Below are positions 26,101 to 37,408 of a DNA stretch of 64,000 nucleotides, in pieces. The notes beneath the pieces are model-generated. The model made no database searches and was not told the origin of the DNA. It saw only the letters and a program-made list of their open reading frames with translations. Source of the DNA: Onchocerca volvulus (lineage: Eukaryota > Nematoda > Chromadorea > Rhabditida > Onchocercidae); assembly GCA_000499405.2 (NCBI GenBank), contig HG738137.1:5456001-5520000 (forward strand). Direction: 5' to 3'. Position numbers and translations under genes: made by a program. The first letter of the stretch is position 1. Each line of letters opens with the position of its first letter.

Positions 26101-26498
26101 GTATGGCGTCTTTTAATATCGTAGTTCAACATCATATATCAACTTCTAAAAAATCCTCATGATGTCAATCATGTCATTTTAACTTATAATCCAGTTTTCT
26201 GTGCTTTACGAGACGATTTCAAACAATAATAATATGGCATAATATTAAGTCATTTCCGTTTGTGACTTTAAATATAAAAGCATTCTTTTATTCCGTTCAT
26301 TCCAAAAGAGTGTAGAATTAAGAATTCTCTTCTTTCTATAAATACAAAACAAACCTCCTCTATGCGTTCTACTCATGCTAGTTTGATCCCACTTTTATCT
26401 AATCCACGTTTTTCTAATTCTTGCTTAAGTTCAAAAACACGTAGCTCATCAAGTGTCATCATTTTGCCTTGTGATCCTGTAACTGGTGTTGCTGCCAT
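20118..26498 (-). CDS. SAFB-like scaffold attachment factor (SAP + RRM + SR/coiled coil)
   Basis: Thirteen exons on the minus strand, from 26355-26498, 25605-25716, 25245-25468, 24981-25184, 24525-24797, 24078-24251, 23342-23654, 22285-22831, 21813-22000, 21486-21596, 21205-21351 and 20363-20542 to 20118-20227, about 908 codons with consistent phases. Order of parts: SAP DNA-binding motif (residues 14-48), an acidic Glu-rich region (about 86-290), one RRM (302-378; RNP2 LWIKGI, RNP1 ACFGFVTM), a Lys/Ser-rich linker, an Arg/Ser-rich stretch, a charged Arg/Glu helix, and a Gly/Ser/Tyr tail ending YDKYDKYDSYDKYNRRY. This is the SAFB/SLTM layout: nuclear matrix proteins linking chromatin, transcription and RNA processing. 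Oddity: codon 42, where SAP motifs carry a hydrophobic residue, is TGA (26373-26375), with frame and similarity resuming at once (VERIEE). That could be a base error, a null allele or readthrough. The intron 25185-25244 is exactly 60 nt without a stop, so retention is possible. Confidence 0.85.
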
Positions 26499-26507
26499 TT
26501 TCGATGG

Positions 26508-26509
26508 CT
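26508..26509 (-). promoter_or_regulatory. candidate spliced-leader acceptor of the SAFB-like gene
   Basis: On the minus strand CTCCTTTCAG ends 9 nt before the ATG, with a second acceptor-like TTTCCAG about 13 nt further upstream. The position fits trans-splicing. Confidence 0.45.
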
Positions 26510-27918
26510 GAAAGGAGCTGGAAATCTTAAGGCGAATGAAATTTGGTGGAAAAAAAAATCCGGGCAAATTATACAATAAATATTCATCCACCAAGTAAAA
26601 ATTCAATAGATATCGAATCATTTCTTCCTTTAAAAATGATTAAAAAAAATCTAGATTCAATGGAGCAGAGAGATTTTACATCTAACACTTGTCTGCAAAA
26701 ATATTCCACTTTTCTAACCTATCCTAATCATAATCTCGAACTTGAAACTGTATTAAGATTATGTATTCCACTCTTCATTTCTCTAGTAATTCAATTCATT
26801 TACTTTTGTAGGTCTGAATAAAAAATTAAAAGATTATAAAATAGTAAAACAGTCGCAAAAAAATAAGATAGCTGCCCAAGTTACTAATTATAATCTATAA
26901 CAGAATTACTATAGATTACATTCTGTCAATAATCTGCTTATCCATTTCTCACTAATCATTTATACATTCATATATAATCAAACAATTTATTTAAAATTGT
27001 CATAATCACGTAGTACGAACGTGAATTCCTAGTAGCTCACGTGAATGAAGCCTAACAAAGAGATTAAGCAGAAATGACAACACACTAACTAATCCAGTAA
27101 AATGAATTAGCTAAACACCACCACTCCACCCAACATTCCTAAATGTTCTCCAAACACAAAACCAAATACACCTCGTGTGATAACCTCCACCGAAAATCCA
27201 ATAATCAAAAATCATCTACCATTAGAGCAAACAGAACTTTGACACAGAGATTCAGATAATCCATATAAGATCTAAAATGCTTGTTGAAGTTTTATAATCA
27301 TCCAATTTTTGTTACAATGCCATTTGTATTGATTAAAAAATGAACTAATGGTGGCGCTAACTGAAATGGTTTTAGAATTCTAATTTCACTGTTGTGGCTA
27401 TGTGAAAGCAATGACAATTGTATGCCACAAATGGTTTTTAAGATAATTTCCAGTAATATTCAGTGATTAATATACTCTGAAAATTTGAAATCACAATTAA
27501 TTAAAATATATTTGCTAAAAGAGCTAATACTGTCATGAATTTCAACGATCGGAATTTTAGTGCTTTAACTAACAGCAGTTAACTATCATCAGAATCAGTC
27601 AGGATTAGTATTTCGGGCTGAAGATGACTAACAATTAATTCAGGATAATGGGACTACTATATCAGAAAGTGGTTGCAATACGTTTTGTAATGATTAATAA
27701 TTAATAATTAGATAATAATAAATAATGATAAACAGTAGTAAATAATAATACATAATGATTAATAATGATAAATAATAACAAACAATAACAATTAATAATA
27801 ATAATTAGTAACAGTAATAATTAATAATAATAATCAGTAATAATAATAATTAATAATCATGATAATAATTAATAATAATAATTATTATTATTATAAATAA
27901 TAGTTAACAATAATAATA
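26510..27918. other. intergenic upstream of the SAFB-like gene, ending at the assembly gap
   Basis: This AT-rich spacer passes into a low-complexity TAA/AATAAT region from about 27690. I see no coding exon. Confidence 0.5.
27690..27918. repeat. degenerate (TAA/AATAAT)n low-complexity array
   Basis: About 230 bp of imperfect AATAAT/AATGAT words run straight into the N gap, which probably explains why assembly failed here. Confidence 0.85.
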
Positions 27919-27939
27919 NNNNNNNNNNNNNNNNNNNNN
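27919..27939. other. assembly gap (21 N)
   Basis: Undetermined bases lie between a TAA-rich array and a 20-base T run. Order and orientation across the gap should not be taken for granted, and the 5' exons of the TRPM fragment to the right are missing. Confidence 0.97.
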
Positions 27940-28057
27940 TTTTTTTTTTTTTTTTTTTTGTATTGGGAGTTTGGGAGAACTTTTATAAAATTGATAAATA
28001 GTAATTTATTTTTGCGAATTCTTTTGATATTATTGAATTTCTTTATTTCAATTTCAG

Positions 28058-31000
28058 TTTATACTGCTGGTAAAATTTGTGAGGTTTTCCAGGCTTTAGT
28101 AGCATGCCGATTGTATAAGAGCTTAGCAAAAGAAGCTGCAGAAGATTATTCGGAAGTTGAAATTTGTGAAGAATTAAAGAATCTTGCAGAGTGAGTTTTT
28201 ATATTGATTAATCCAACTATCGAAATAATATTATGTCATGTAGCTGAATATATCCAAGATGATTCTTCATGAAGGCGTATTAGGTATTGAAAATCTTCAT
28301 ATGCAGTTGAAGTTAAATATTAGAATATTCATTTAAAAATTTATCGTGTGAAATTTCTTACGGAAATTGAGACTTTATTTACGTCTTATTACTTCAGCGT
28401 TAAAATTATGATGCTTTTTCTAAAATTTTGAAATTTAATATTAGTGAATATTATCATTTCATCATGATAAATACTATTTTCTCCTTCTAAAGGGATTTCC
28501 GAAAGCTTTCTCTATCATTATTGGAACATTGCTATAAATATGACGATGCACAAACACTTCAATTGCTTACTTATGAATTAATCAGTTGGGGGAATGGAAC
28601 TTGTCTTTCACTTGCTGTAATGGTCAATAATAAGCAATTTTTGGCCCATCCATGGTAAAATTTTGGAACTTTCTTTTTTTTTTCAGCAAAATGCTGTTTA
28701 AATGATAAAATTGTCGGTGATTTAACAGAAAATAGATGAAAAGAAAATGGTTAGAATATGATATTATGATGCATATATTGGATAGATTCGGTGTTGATTA
28801 AATTGGATAAGCTCATTATTAAGATGTTTGAGTGATGTCTTTGATTATAAACTGTAGGTCTTTTTATATTTTCGTCAACTTTTCTGATGTCTTTCAGTTG
28901 TCAGATTTTATTGGCTGATTTATGGCATGGTGGCTTGAGAATGCGCAGGTTGGGATTTGTCTTGCTTTTTTATTTTGATTTTTTAATTTTGGTATTGTTT
29001 TCCGGGCATTAATTTATTTATGGGTTACAGTTTTTGATAAACACTTGATTTATCAAATTTATGTCTTTTAGAGATATGGACCCTATTTTACTTTCTTTCA
29101 CATTGCAACAGGACCTTGAAAGCATTGAAAAGATTTCCTTTTCATTTTTTTTCATTTCCATGAAGCCATCATAGTAGCAGCAAAGAGAATATTTTCGCGA
29201 AACTAGCATACAAAAAATGAAATTCCTATAAATTAAGGTTTTTGAACTGTTTGTATGAAATGGATCTTTTTGTCTCGTTAATTGTTAATAGTTTTATTTT
29301 CAGTCATTCAAATCTGAAAGTGTTGCTTGGTTTTGCCCCCTGACCATATTTCTATTGGAATTTAAGTCACGCGAAGGATTGTTGCTGCAACCGCAAACTG
29401 CAGCAGAGCATGAAAGTGATCTTAATGATAGTTCCAGTTCCGGAACTGACTCATCATCAGATTCGGATTTTAGCTCTGATGATGAGCTTCAAGATGTGTG
29501 AATTTTCTTTTAACTTTCAGAGAACAGAATTACATGAAGAAACTTTTGTTTTTCGAATTTATTTAATGCAAGATACAGATATTTCGAAAGAATTTGTCAT
29601 TGTTTGTAATTTTTGTTTCTAGAATGAACAAGATGGAGAAAAACGAAGAAATTCAACAGAAAGTGCACACTCAATGAATCTAGCTGGAGTAAATTTTCTA
29701 AAAATTCATTGTAAATGAAATGTATGAAAAAAATTGCATTTAGTAGGAATTGGATAGCTTGCCTGACGCAAGATAATAATTAGGTATTTCTGATTATTTT
29801 GAGTGCAAAAAAATAGTAATAGCAAACACTGTACCAAAATGTAGCAAAATTTTTTTAACACTGATTGATCACATTTCTTATAATTGCTTATTCAGACACC
29901 TTCGTTAACGATGTTGGAAATCTTTTGATGAAGGGTGATATAGATCAGTGAGTTAACTTATATCCCACAACACAACTATATTAAATCACATATCCAAATC
30001 ATACAAGTGATTTTATACATTTACCCTGTGATATTGAAAATTTTTTCTTGAAGCTGTTTAGGATATCTAGCAGAAAATTTTTTATTTTAAATAATATTTT
30101 TATCATTTATTTGACTATTCCAGAGTAGACGAAACGTAATCGACCTCATCTCAAAGATAGTAGTTTTATGTTGAATGGTGGAAATATAGCTTCATCGCAT
30201 GAAATTATCGAAACTGTGACAAGATGTGCCATGAGACAAGGACTTTTTATACCATATCCTTCTTAATTAATCAATAATCGATACTGTTGGTAACATGTAA
30301 TAACAACTATTTAAGTGAAAACAAATAATTGCTACTATTAAAACTATTTATTTGCTTTTTTCTGTTTGCATTTGAATTTGTGTTATTTAAAGAAATGTAA
30401 ATGTTGCAAATATTCTATGATCATTTTATAAAATATGTTTAATATATTGTATTTTATCATTTTTTATTTATGTCATTTTAGTCTTTCGAAATTTTTTTAT
30501 GCAGGTCCAACTTTTGAATATAAATATAACCTGTTGAATTTAAATATAACTTTTTCTATGCTCATTTCAGGAGCTGTATTCAATCTTCCTGGAAGTGACG
30601 ATCGAAGCAGTTCGATATCATCAGTCCAAAGTCGAATCAGTGAGCATCAACAAGCTGGAATTGCGTCACGTAAAACTCCGCCAAAGCAAATTTCCACAAG
30701 TATTTGTGCATATCTATTATTTTTAAATTGCTTTACTTGTATCACATTATATTATGTTTTTTAAGTTGTTAGAAGAAACCTTCCTTAGATACTATGAAAT
30801 TTGATTCTGTGTTTGTTTTGTACTGTTTAATATCAATTCTTATTAATATTTCTGCAATTGGTAATCTTAAATTCTTAAGTTCAATCTTGAAATTTGAGGA
30901 GAAAAGAGAAAACTTACACAAATACTTTTTAATCGCACATGCACTTATTTTAGCTAATTAACTAGATTCTTTTCAAATATTGAAAAATAAATTATATTTA

Positions 31001-31945
31001 TGCTTATACAAGTAAACTACTCGAAGATTTTAGGAGAACGCATTGCTCATCGAGAAACTTGCGCTTCACTAACAAATTGTGTTTGTGGGATGATGAGAGG
31101 TAAAAATTTGCAACGTAAATTCGATACATCCGATCATAATAATAAGGCTGCACCTCCATTACCTTCCAGAACAGTTACAGTTGTCAGACAAAGCGTCCCT
31201 CACATGGTTAATAATTGAAAATTTTTGTATTTTTTTTTTTAAATTTTATTTAACTATATTCTAGATCAGAATTGTTATTACAAAAATTTTTTCGAACTAC
31301 TACTATTTAAATTGTTTCCCAGTTCTATAATTCACTTCTATAGTTCCAGAAATCAATGAGCTATTATTTGTCGGGTATTTTTATTAAATAATCATAGTCT
31401 ATTTTAAAATACGATCTGCTCTAGATTTCGATGAGCATCAAATCTATCGTTAGGTTGACTCACTCAAGTGAGGTATGATTATAGTTTAAGATGTGAAATT
31501 TATTTTCCATTATTTTGTTTTATGATATTAAAAATTTTCTTGAACGCATAGCAGAAATTTAATACAAAAAATAGTAATAATTACATGAAGAAAAAAGGTG
31601 TTGAAATTTAAAAAATAAATATGAAAGAAACGCTTGAAAATCAAGGAAACGGCAGTATCATAATTAAGAGATATTTAGTATAATGAATTTTAAATTTTAA
31701 GGATTATTTTTTTTTAACTGGAATGATTAATTGGAAATTTTCAGAGACCGATCAAATTTCGTCGAAAGCTGTATGAATTTTATGCAGCTCCGGTAACAAA
31801 ATTTTGGGCATGGGCAATTACCTTTTTTGTATTCTTATGTTGTTTTGGTTATACATTATTGGTTAAAACATTGCTTAGACCAACATGGTTGGAATGGCTT
31901 GTATTTGCATATGTTGCTGCATTTGGATTAGAACATCTGCGTAAA
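28058..31945 (+). pseudogene. TRPM-type cation channel fragment A (MHR4 to S2), damaged
   Basis: Exons read as 28058-28190, 28493-28654, 28898-28948, 29304-29495, 29623-29688, a broken exon from 30124, then 30571-30699, 31034-31206 and 31745-31945. The first three encode the TRPM homology region before the channel (LLEHCYKYDDAQTLQLLTYE, then ISWGNGTCLSLAV and ILLADLWHGGLRMR). The next has a Ser/Asp-rich cytoplasmic loop. The last carries two membrane helices corresponding to S1 and S2 ([20 protein letters not shown], then [19 protein letters not shown]). The pore, S3-S6 and TRP box are absent, as is everything before MHR4. Three lesions: a one-base loss in the C run at 29336-29340 shifts frame between GFAP and LTIFLLEFKSREG; the exon at 30124 lacks one A; and about 488 bp, including that exon's end, are deleted near 30218. 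Compare fragment B. An assembly artefact or allelic null is as likely as a true pseudogene. Confidence 0.75.
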
Positions 31946-32001
31946 GTTAGTTTTGTTAGAGGAAAACTATCCATAATTCTTACTTATCGATGTAATTTCA
32001 G
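29783..32001 (+). repeat. left arm of a large imperfect inverted repeat
   Basis: This segment reappears in reverse complement at 32206-34920. Positions pair as x and about 64207/64208 minus x; the one-base offset change comes from an A/T run between 31206 and 31745. The arm covers the TRPM exons from the SRRKR exon to S2. It lacks about 488 bp present in the right arm. Confidence 0.9.
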
Positions 32002-32205
32002 ATTTCATAAAATTTGATCTTTTTTTAGCAAAATTTTTTTAATTTAAATTATTATGGTTTAAATATTTCAAATGCGATCGTATTTTAATCTATTCATCGC
32101 AAAAGTACGGAACCATTACACTTTCTATGATTGGATCGTTCACTTTGAAAATTGATATTACATTACAAAGTTATGGGAATTTCCTGTTTAATACACTTAC
32201 TGATN
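32002..32205. other. 204-bp spacer between inverted repeat arms, ending in a single N
   Basis: Non-repeated AT-rich sequence lies between the arms. The last base, 32205, is N and touches the first base of the right arm. An ambiguous base exactly at the turn of a palindrome suggests a scaffold join. Confidence 0.85.
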
Positions 32206-34920
32206 CTGAAATTACATCGATAAGTAAGAATTATGGATAGTTTTCCTCTAACAAAACTAACTTTACGCAGATGTTCTAATCCAAATGCAGCAACATATGC
32301 AAATACAAGCCATTCCAACCATGTTGGTCTAAGCAATGTTTTAACCAATAATGTATAAGCGAAGCAAAATAAGAATACACAAAAGGTAATTGCCCATGCC
32401 CAAAATGTTGTTATCGGAGCTACGTAAAATTCATACAGCTTTCGACGAAATTTGATCGGTCTCTGAAAATTTCCAATTAATCATTCCAGTTAAAAAAAAA
32501 ATAATCCTTAAAATTTAAAATTCATTATACTAAATATCTCTTAATTATGATACTGCCGTTTCCTTGATTTTCAAGCGTTTCTTTCATATTTATTTTTTAA
32601 ATTTCAACACCTTTTTTCTTCATGTAATTATTACTATTTTTTGTATTAAATTTCTGCTATGCGTTCAAGAAAATTTTTAATATCATAAAACAAAATAATG
32701 GAAAATAAATTTCACATCTTAAACTATAATCATACCTCACTTGAGTGAGTCAACCTAACGATAGATTTGATGCTCATCGAAATCTAGAGCAGATCGTATT
32801 TTAAAATAGACTATGATTATTTAATAAAAATACCCGACAAATAATAGCTCATTGATTTCTGGAACTATAGAAGTGAATTATAGAACTGGGAAACAATTTT
32901 AATAGTAGTAGTTCGAAAAAATTTTTGTAATAACAATTCTGATCTAGAATATAGTTAAATAAAATTTAAAAAAAAAAATACAAAAATTTTCAATTATTAA
33001 CCATGTGAGGGACGCTTTGTCTGACAACTGTAACTGTTCTGGAAGGTAATGGAGGTGCAGCCTTATTATTATGATCGGATGTATCGAATTTACGTTGCAA
33101 ATTTTTACCTCTCATCATCCCACAAACACAATTTGTTAGTGAAGCGCAAGTTTCTCGATGAGCAATGCGTTCTCCTAAAATCTTCGAGTAGTTTACTTGT
33201 ATAAGCATAAATATAATTTATTTTTCAATATTTGAAAAGAATCTAGTTAATTAGCTAAAATAAGTGCATGTGCGATTAAAAAGTATTTGTGTAAGTTTTC
33301 TCTTTTCTCCTCAAATTTCAAGATTGAACTTAAGAATTTAAGATTACCAATTGCAGAAATATTAATAAGAATTGATATTAAACAGTACAAAACAAACACA
33401 GAATCAAATTTCATAGTATCTAAGGAAGGTTTCTTCTAACAACTTAAAAAACATAATATAATGTGATACAAGTAAAGCAATTTAAAAATAATAGATATGC
33501 ACAAATACTTGTGGAAATTTGCTTTGGCGGAGTTTTACGTGACGCAATTCCAGCTTGTTGATGCTCACTGATTCGACTTTGGACTGATGATATCGAACTG
33601 CTTCGATCGTCACTTCCAGGAAGATTGAATACAGCTCCTGAAATGAGCATAGAAAAAGTTATATTTAAATTCAACAAGTTATATTTATATTCAAAAGTTG
33701 GACCTGCATAAAAAAATTTCGAAAGACTAAAATGACATAAATAAAAAATGATAAAATACAATATATTAAACATATTTTATAAAATGATCATAGAATATTT
33801 GCAACATTTACATTTCTTTAAATAACACAAATTCAAATGCAAACAGAAAAAAGCAAATAAATAGTTTTAATAGTAGCAATTATTTGTTTTCACTTAAATA
33901 GTTGTTATTACATGTTACCAACAGTATCGATTATTGATTAATTAAGAAGGATACGGTATAAAAAGTCCTTGTCTCATGGCACATCTTGTCAAATTTAATG
34001 GTCATATTCGACAAATGGAATTTTTTTTTTCTTTTAGTCCACAAGAATGAATAAATCTCCTCAAAGGAAATGTTATAACAAAAAAAAATTTGACCTACTT
34101 TATTACTTGATAGATTATTTCATAAGTTCATTAATCAATTAGTGAAATAATCTTTCACTAATTTATTATTTAAATATTGTTAAAAATAAAGAGAAAAGAC
34201 TTCTAGTAATGAATATAAATAATGCAATCAAAATGCTACTTTTTTAATGAACAAATTATAAGTATTATAGGAAATGATAATAGTGATAATTGCAAGATCA
34301 TTTATTATAATGCCCTTTCAGATATGTTGTTAGAAAAGATTCGCAGTTAGGTGATAATCATCGCACAGCCGATTATCCTTAATCGGTTCCTTAAATCAGT
34401 CAATCAAAATAAAAATCAAAAATAAATGACTTAAACAATTCACCTACATTATTAGTCCTAGCTAATGCGCTGACATTTACAGTTTCGATAATTTCATGCG
34501 ATGAAGCTATATTTCCACCATTCAACATATAACTACTATCTTTGAGATGAGGTCGATTACGTTTTCGTCTACTCTGGAATAGTCAAATAAATGATAAAAA
34601 TATTATTTAAAATAACAAATTTTCTGCTAGATATCCTAAACAGCTTCAGGAAAAAATTTTCAATATCACAGGGTAAATGTATAAAATCACTTGTATGATT
34701 TGGATATCTGATTTAATATAGTTGTGTTGTGGGATGTAAGTTAACTCACTGATCTATATCACCCTTCATCAAAAGATTTCCGACATCGTTAACGAAGGTG
34801 TCTGAATAAGCAATCATAAGAAATGTGATCAATCAGTGTTAAAAAAATTTTGCTACATTTTGGTACAGTGTTTGCTATTACTATTTTTTGCACTCAAAAT
34901 AATCAGAAATACCTAATTAA
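32206..34920 (-). repeat. right arm of the inverted repeat
   Basis: Reverse-complement copy of 29783-32001 plus about 488 bp (33991-34478) missing from the left. Exons are intact here. Arms are almost identical over most of their length, but clustered differences occur in the S1-S2 exon near 32355-32445. Confidence 0.9.
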
Positions 34921-36763
34921 GGAAGAACCATATTAATGCTATCTACAAAGCAATTCTATCAACTTATTAGCTATTTACGATTGATTATAAATGAAATATT
35001 AATTTTATTAACAACAAAAAATTCTCAACAATCATCTACTAATCAATAGAAAAAATCGATGAGACCTAGATTCTACCTCGATTATAAGGCCTTAACAGTG
35101 AAATTTCGGAATCTTGGTTTAAACAATATATTTTTTCATAATAATAACGGTTTCATGAATAATCAGTCACATACTAACCTTGAAATTCAATTGTACTATA
35201 AGCATCGGTTGGAAATAAAGCTGCATGTTTCCTTATCGTCCATTTTTCACTAGACCTAGCAGATCGACTCTGGAAAATGAAAGAAAAAAAAAGAAAAAAA
35301 ATTTTAAAAAATTAAAAAACTTGAAATATAATTCGGAAAATGATGACTATTTCAATTTCAAAAATATTCAATAGAATTCGTTTTAAAATAGATAAATGAA
35401 TTAAACAGATGAGCAATGAACATAATACTTCAGCAAATACTTGATGTACTTACTGACAATCCAACTTCACTTTCACAATCAGTCATTTCCGGTTCTACTT
35501 TTTCGTCGCTTCGGATCACATTCTGAATTCTTTCAGATGGCAGAACATTCCAAGATGTAGAGTATTGTTTATTTGACATGTGGTTTCGTTCCAACCTTCC
35601 ACAACCACATCTACATATATACATATATATATATACATATACGTCATATAAGATTCCAACCGGAAGGTCTCTTAAAGATTTCAACCAAAAGATTCTAACC
35701 GGAAAGTCTCTTAAAGAAATAAATCCATTTTCAACTACATTTGAAAGCTCATTCAACCTTCCTAAAATATTATCATGCGAATTAATTACTTGTCGGGATA
35801 TCGATTATTCGGTATAAATTTGATGCATCCACGTTTTTTGAAAGTTTGTTCTATCCAATTATTTTGCAACAATGACTGCAAATGAAAGAAAATGGATATT
35901 AATACAAAGAAAATCAAATTAAATTAAACTCTTATTATTTTTCAGTTCTATTTCAGTTAGAATTCTCAAATTTCAATCAAGAAATCCAACTATAAAACAT
36001 AATAATAAACTTACAGTTGAACTAGAAGCTGTTGTCCTCAAATGTAGTGCAGTAGTTAATGGAATTGGCGTTGCGATTGTATCCGATGGTCCTGATGTAA
36101 AACACTTTGGTGACGCATCCTGAAATTTTTCTGAAGAAACTAGTTTAATAAATTTCACGTACAAACTTCCAGTATGATATTATGTATTTCGCATATATTA
36201 TCTTCCTTATATATTTTAACAAAATTAATATGAACAAATATCTTACATATTAATAAGTTTAAAATCTTAAAACTGAATAGTTTTCTATTTAAGTACTTGA
36301 ATCTTATTTTCAATTAATCCCATAACTCTTAATTCATAGTAGTATAATCTAAAAGAATTGATCAACCGATAAAAGAATCGATATGTGATAAGAAATTTAA
36401 TGCCTGGTATTAAAAACATTTTCCAAAATGCAAAATTTTTATAATATTCCTTAATACTATCACAATTTTACGTGCTTCCCGTAACATATCTTTAACATTC
36501 ATTTTCATTCATCTGCTTGCCATTGTATAATTTCAAATTATTTCTAATTTTCATATGTCTTCATGTAAATCAATACAATGATAATTTTCACCTTACCGTT
36601 TGTGACGTTTGTGTTGTATGATTGCCAATAGGCATCTTGTTGGATGTATTAACCAAGGCAAGCATTTCACGCCAATCATTACCATGAAAATGCCATACGT
36701 CACTTCCAGATTCCTTCTTCATTTTTACGATTGGCTTCAACTTGTTATCAGTATGAGATAGTT
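32262..36763 (-). CDS. TRPM-type cation channel fragment B (N-terminus plus S1-S2)
   Basis: Minus-strand exons: 36597-36763, 36015-36119, 35790-35875, 35454-35610, 35179-35269, then 34444-34573, 33509-33637, 33002-33174 and 32262-32462, all in phase with good splice sites except the 35179-to-34573 step, where both phases happen to be open but protein is missing. The 5' group encodes the TRPM N-terminus: [16 protein letters not shown], the Cys-rich [10 protein letters not shown], and the hallmark [13 protein letters not shown]. The 3' group encodes the cytoplasmic Ser-rich region before S1 and the S1-S2 helices. The roughly 700 residues of TRPM homology regions that normally lie between are not found on this strand, and the pore is off the right-arm end. 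No initiating ATG exon was found upstream of 36763. TRPM channels are tetrameric Ca/Mg-permeable channels (nematode GON-2, GTL-1, GTL-2). The gene is rearranged or misassembled here. Confidence 0.75.
35650..35716 (+). repeat. imperfect direct repeat in a TRPM intron
   Basis: Two 28-bp copies, 35650-35677 and 35689-35716, share GATTCnAACCGGAAnGTCTC with two visible differences and start 39 bp apart. They lie in the intron between 35610 and 35790. Confidence 0.7.
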
Positions 36764-37316
36764 CTAAAAATTGAAAGAAAAAAAAAATGCAAAAATTAAA
36801 TAAATCATCAAATCCCTTTCTTCGTCGAACATTTCTTACGGAAATAAATGATTAGCAAAATCTGAGATGTTATTATGCAAGTATCGTTAAAATTTGATAT
36901 ACATTTACATTTACTATATAAATAAGCATTTTTTTTTTACATTTACTATATAAAAAAGTATTTTTTTAATTGAAATTCTCTTGAAAAAATAAATGAATTG
37001 TTAAAATTTGAGATGCTTATTATGCCAAAATTTGATATATGATTTATCATTATGCAAGAGTGAAAAATCAATAATATCAATAAAACAAATCTAATAATAA
37101 ATTTATAAAATAAAAACGGAGAAGACGACTAAAGGGAAAAAAAACCTGAGTCACAGCATTAAACTGCTCTCCTTAAAATTCCTATTTAAAATGATAGAAA
37201 AGGGCGCTTTATTAGTACGTGATGATGATGCGTTTTTGTTGGCGCGCAAGGGTGATCGACATTGACCCTTTCTAGTTGACGATTGCAAAGAAATGATGAA
37301 TAATTATTTATTGCAC

Positions 37317-37408
<92 letters not shown>

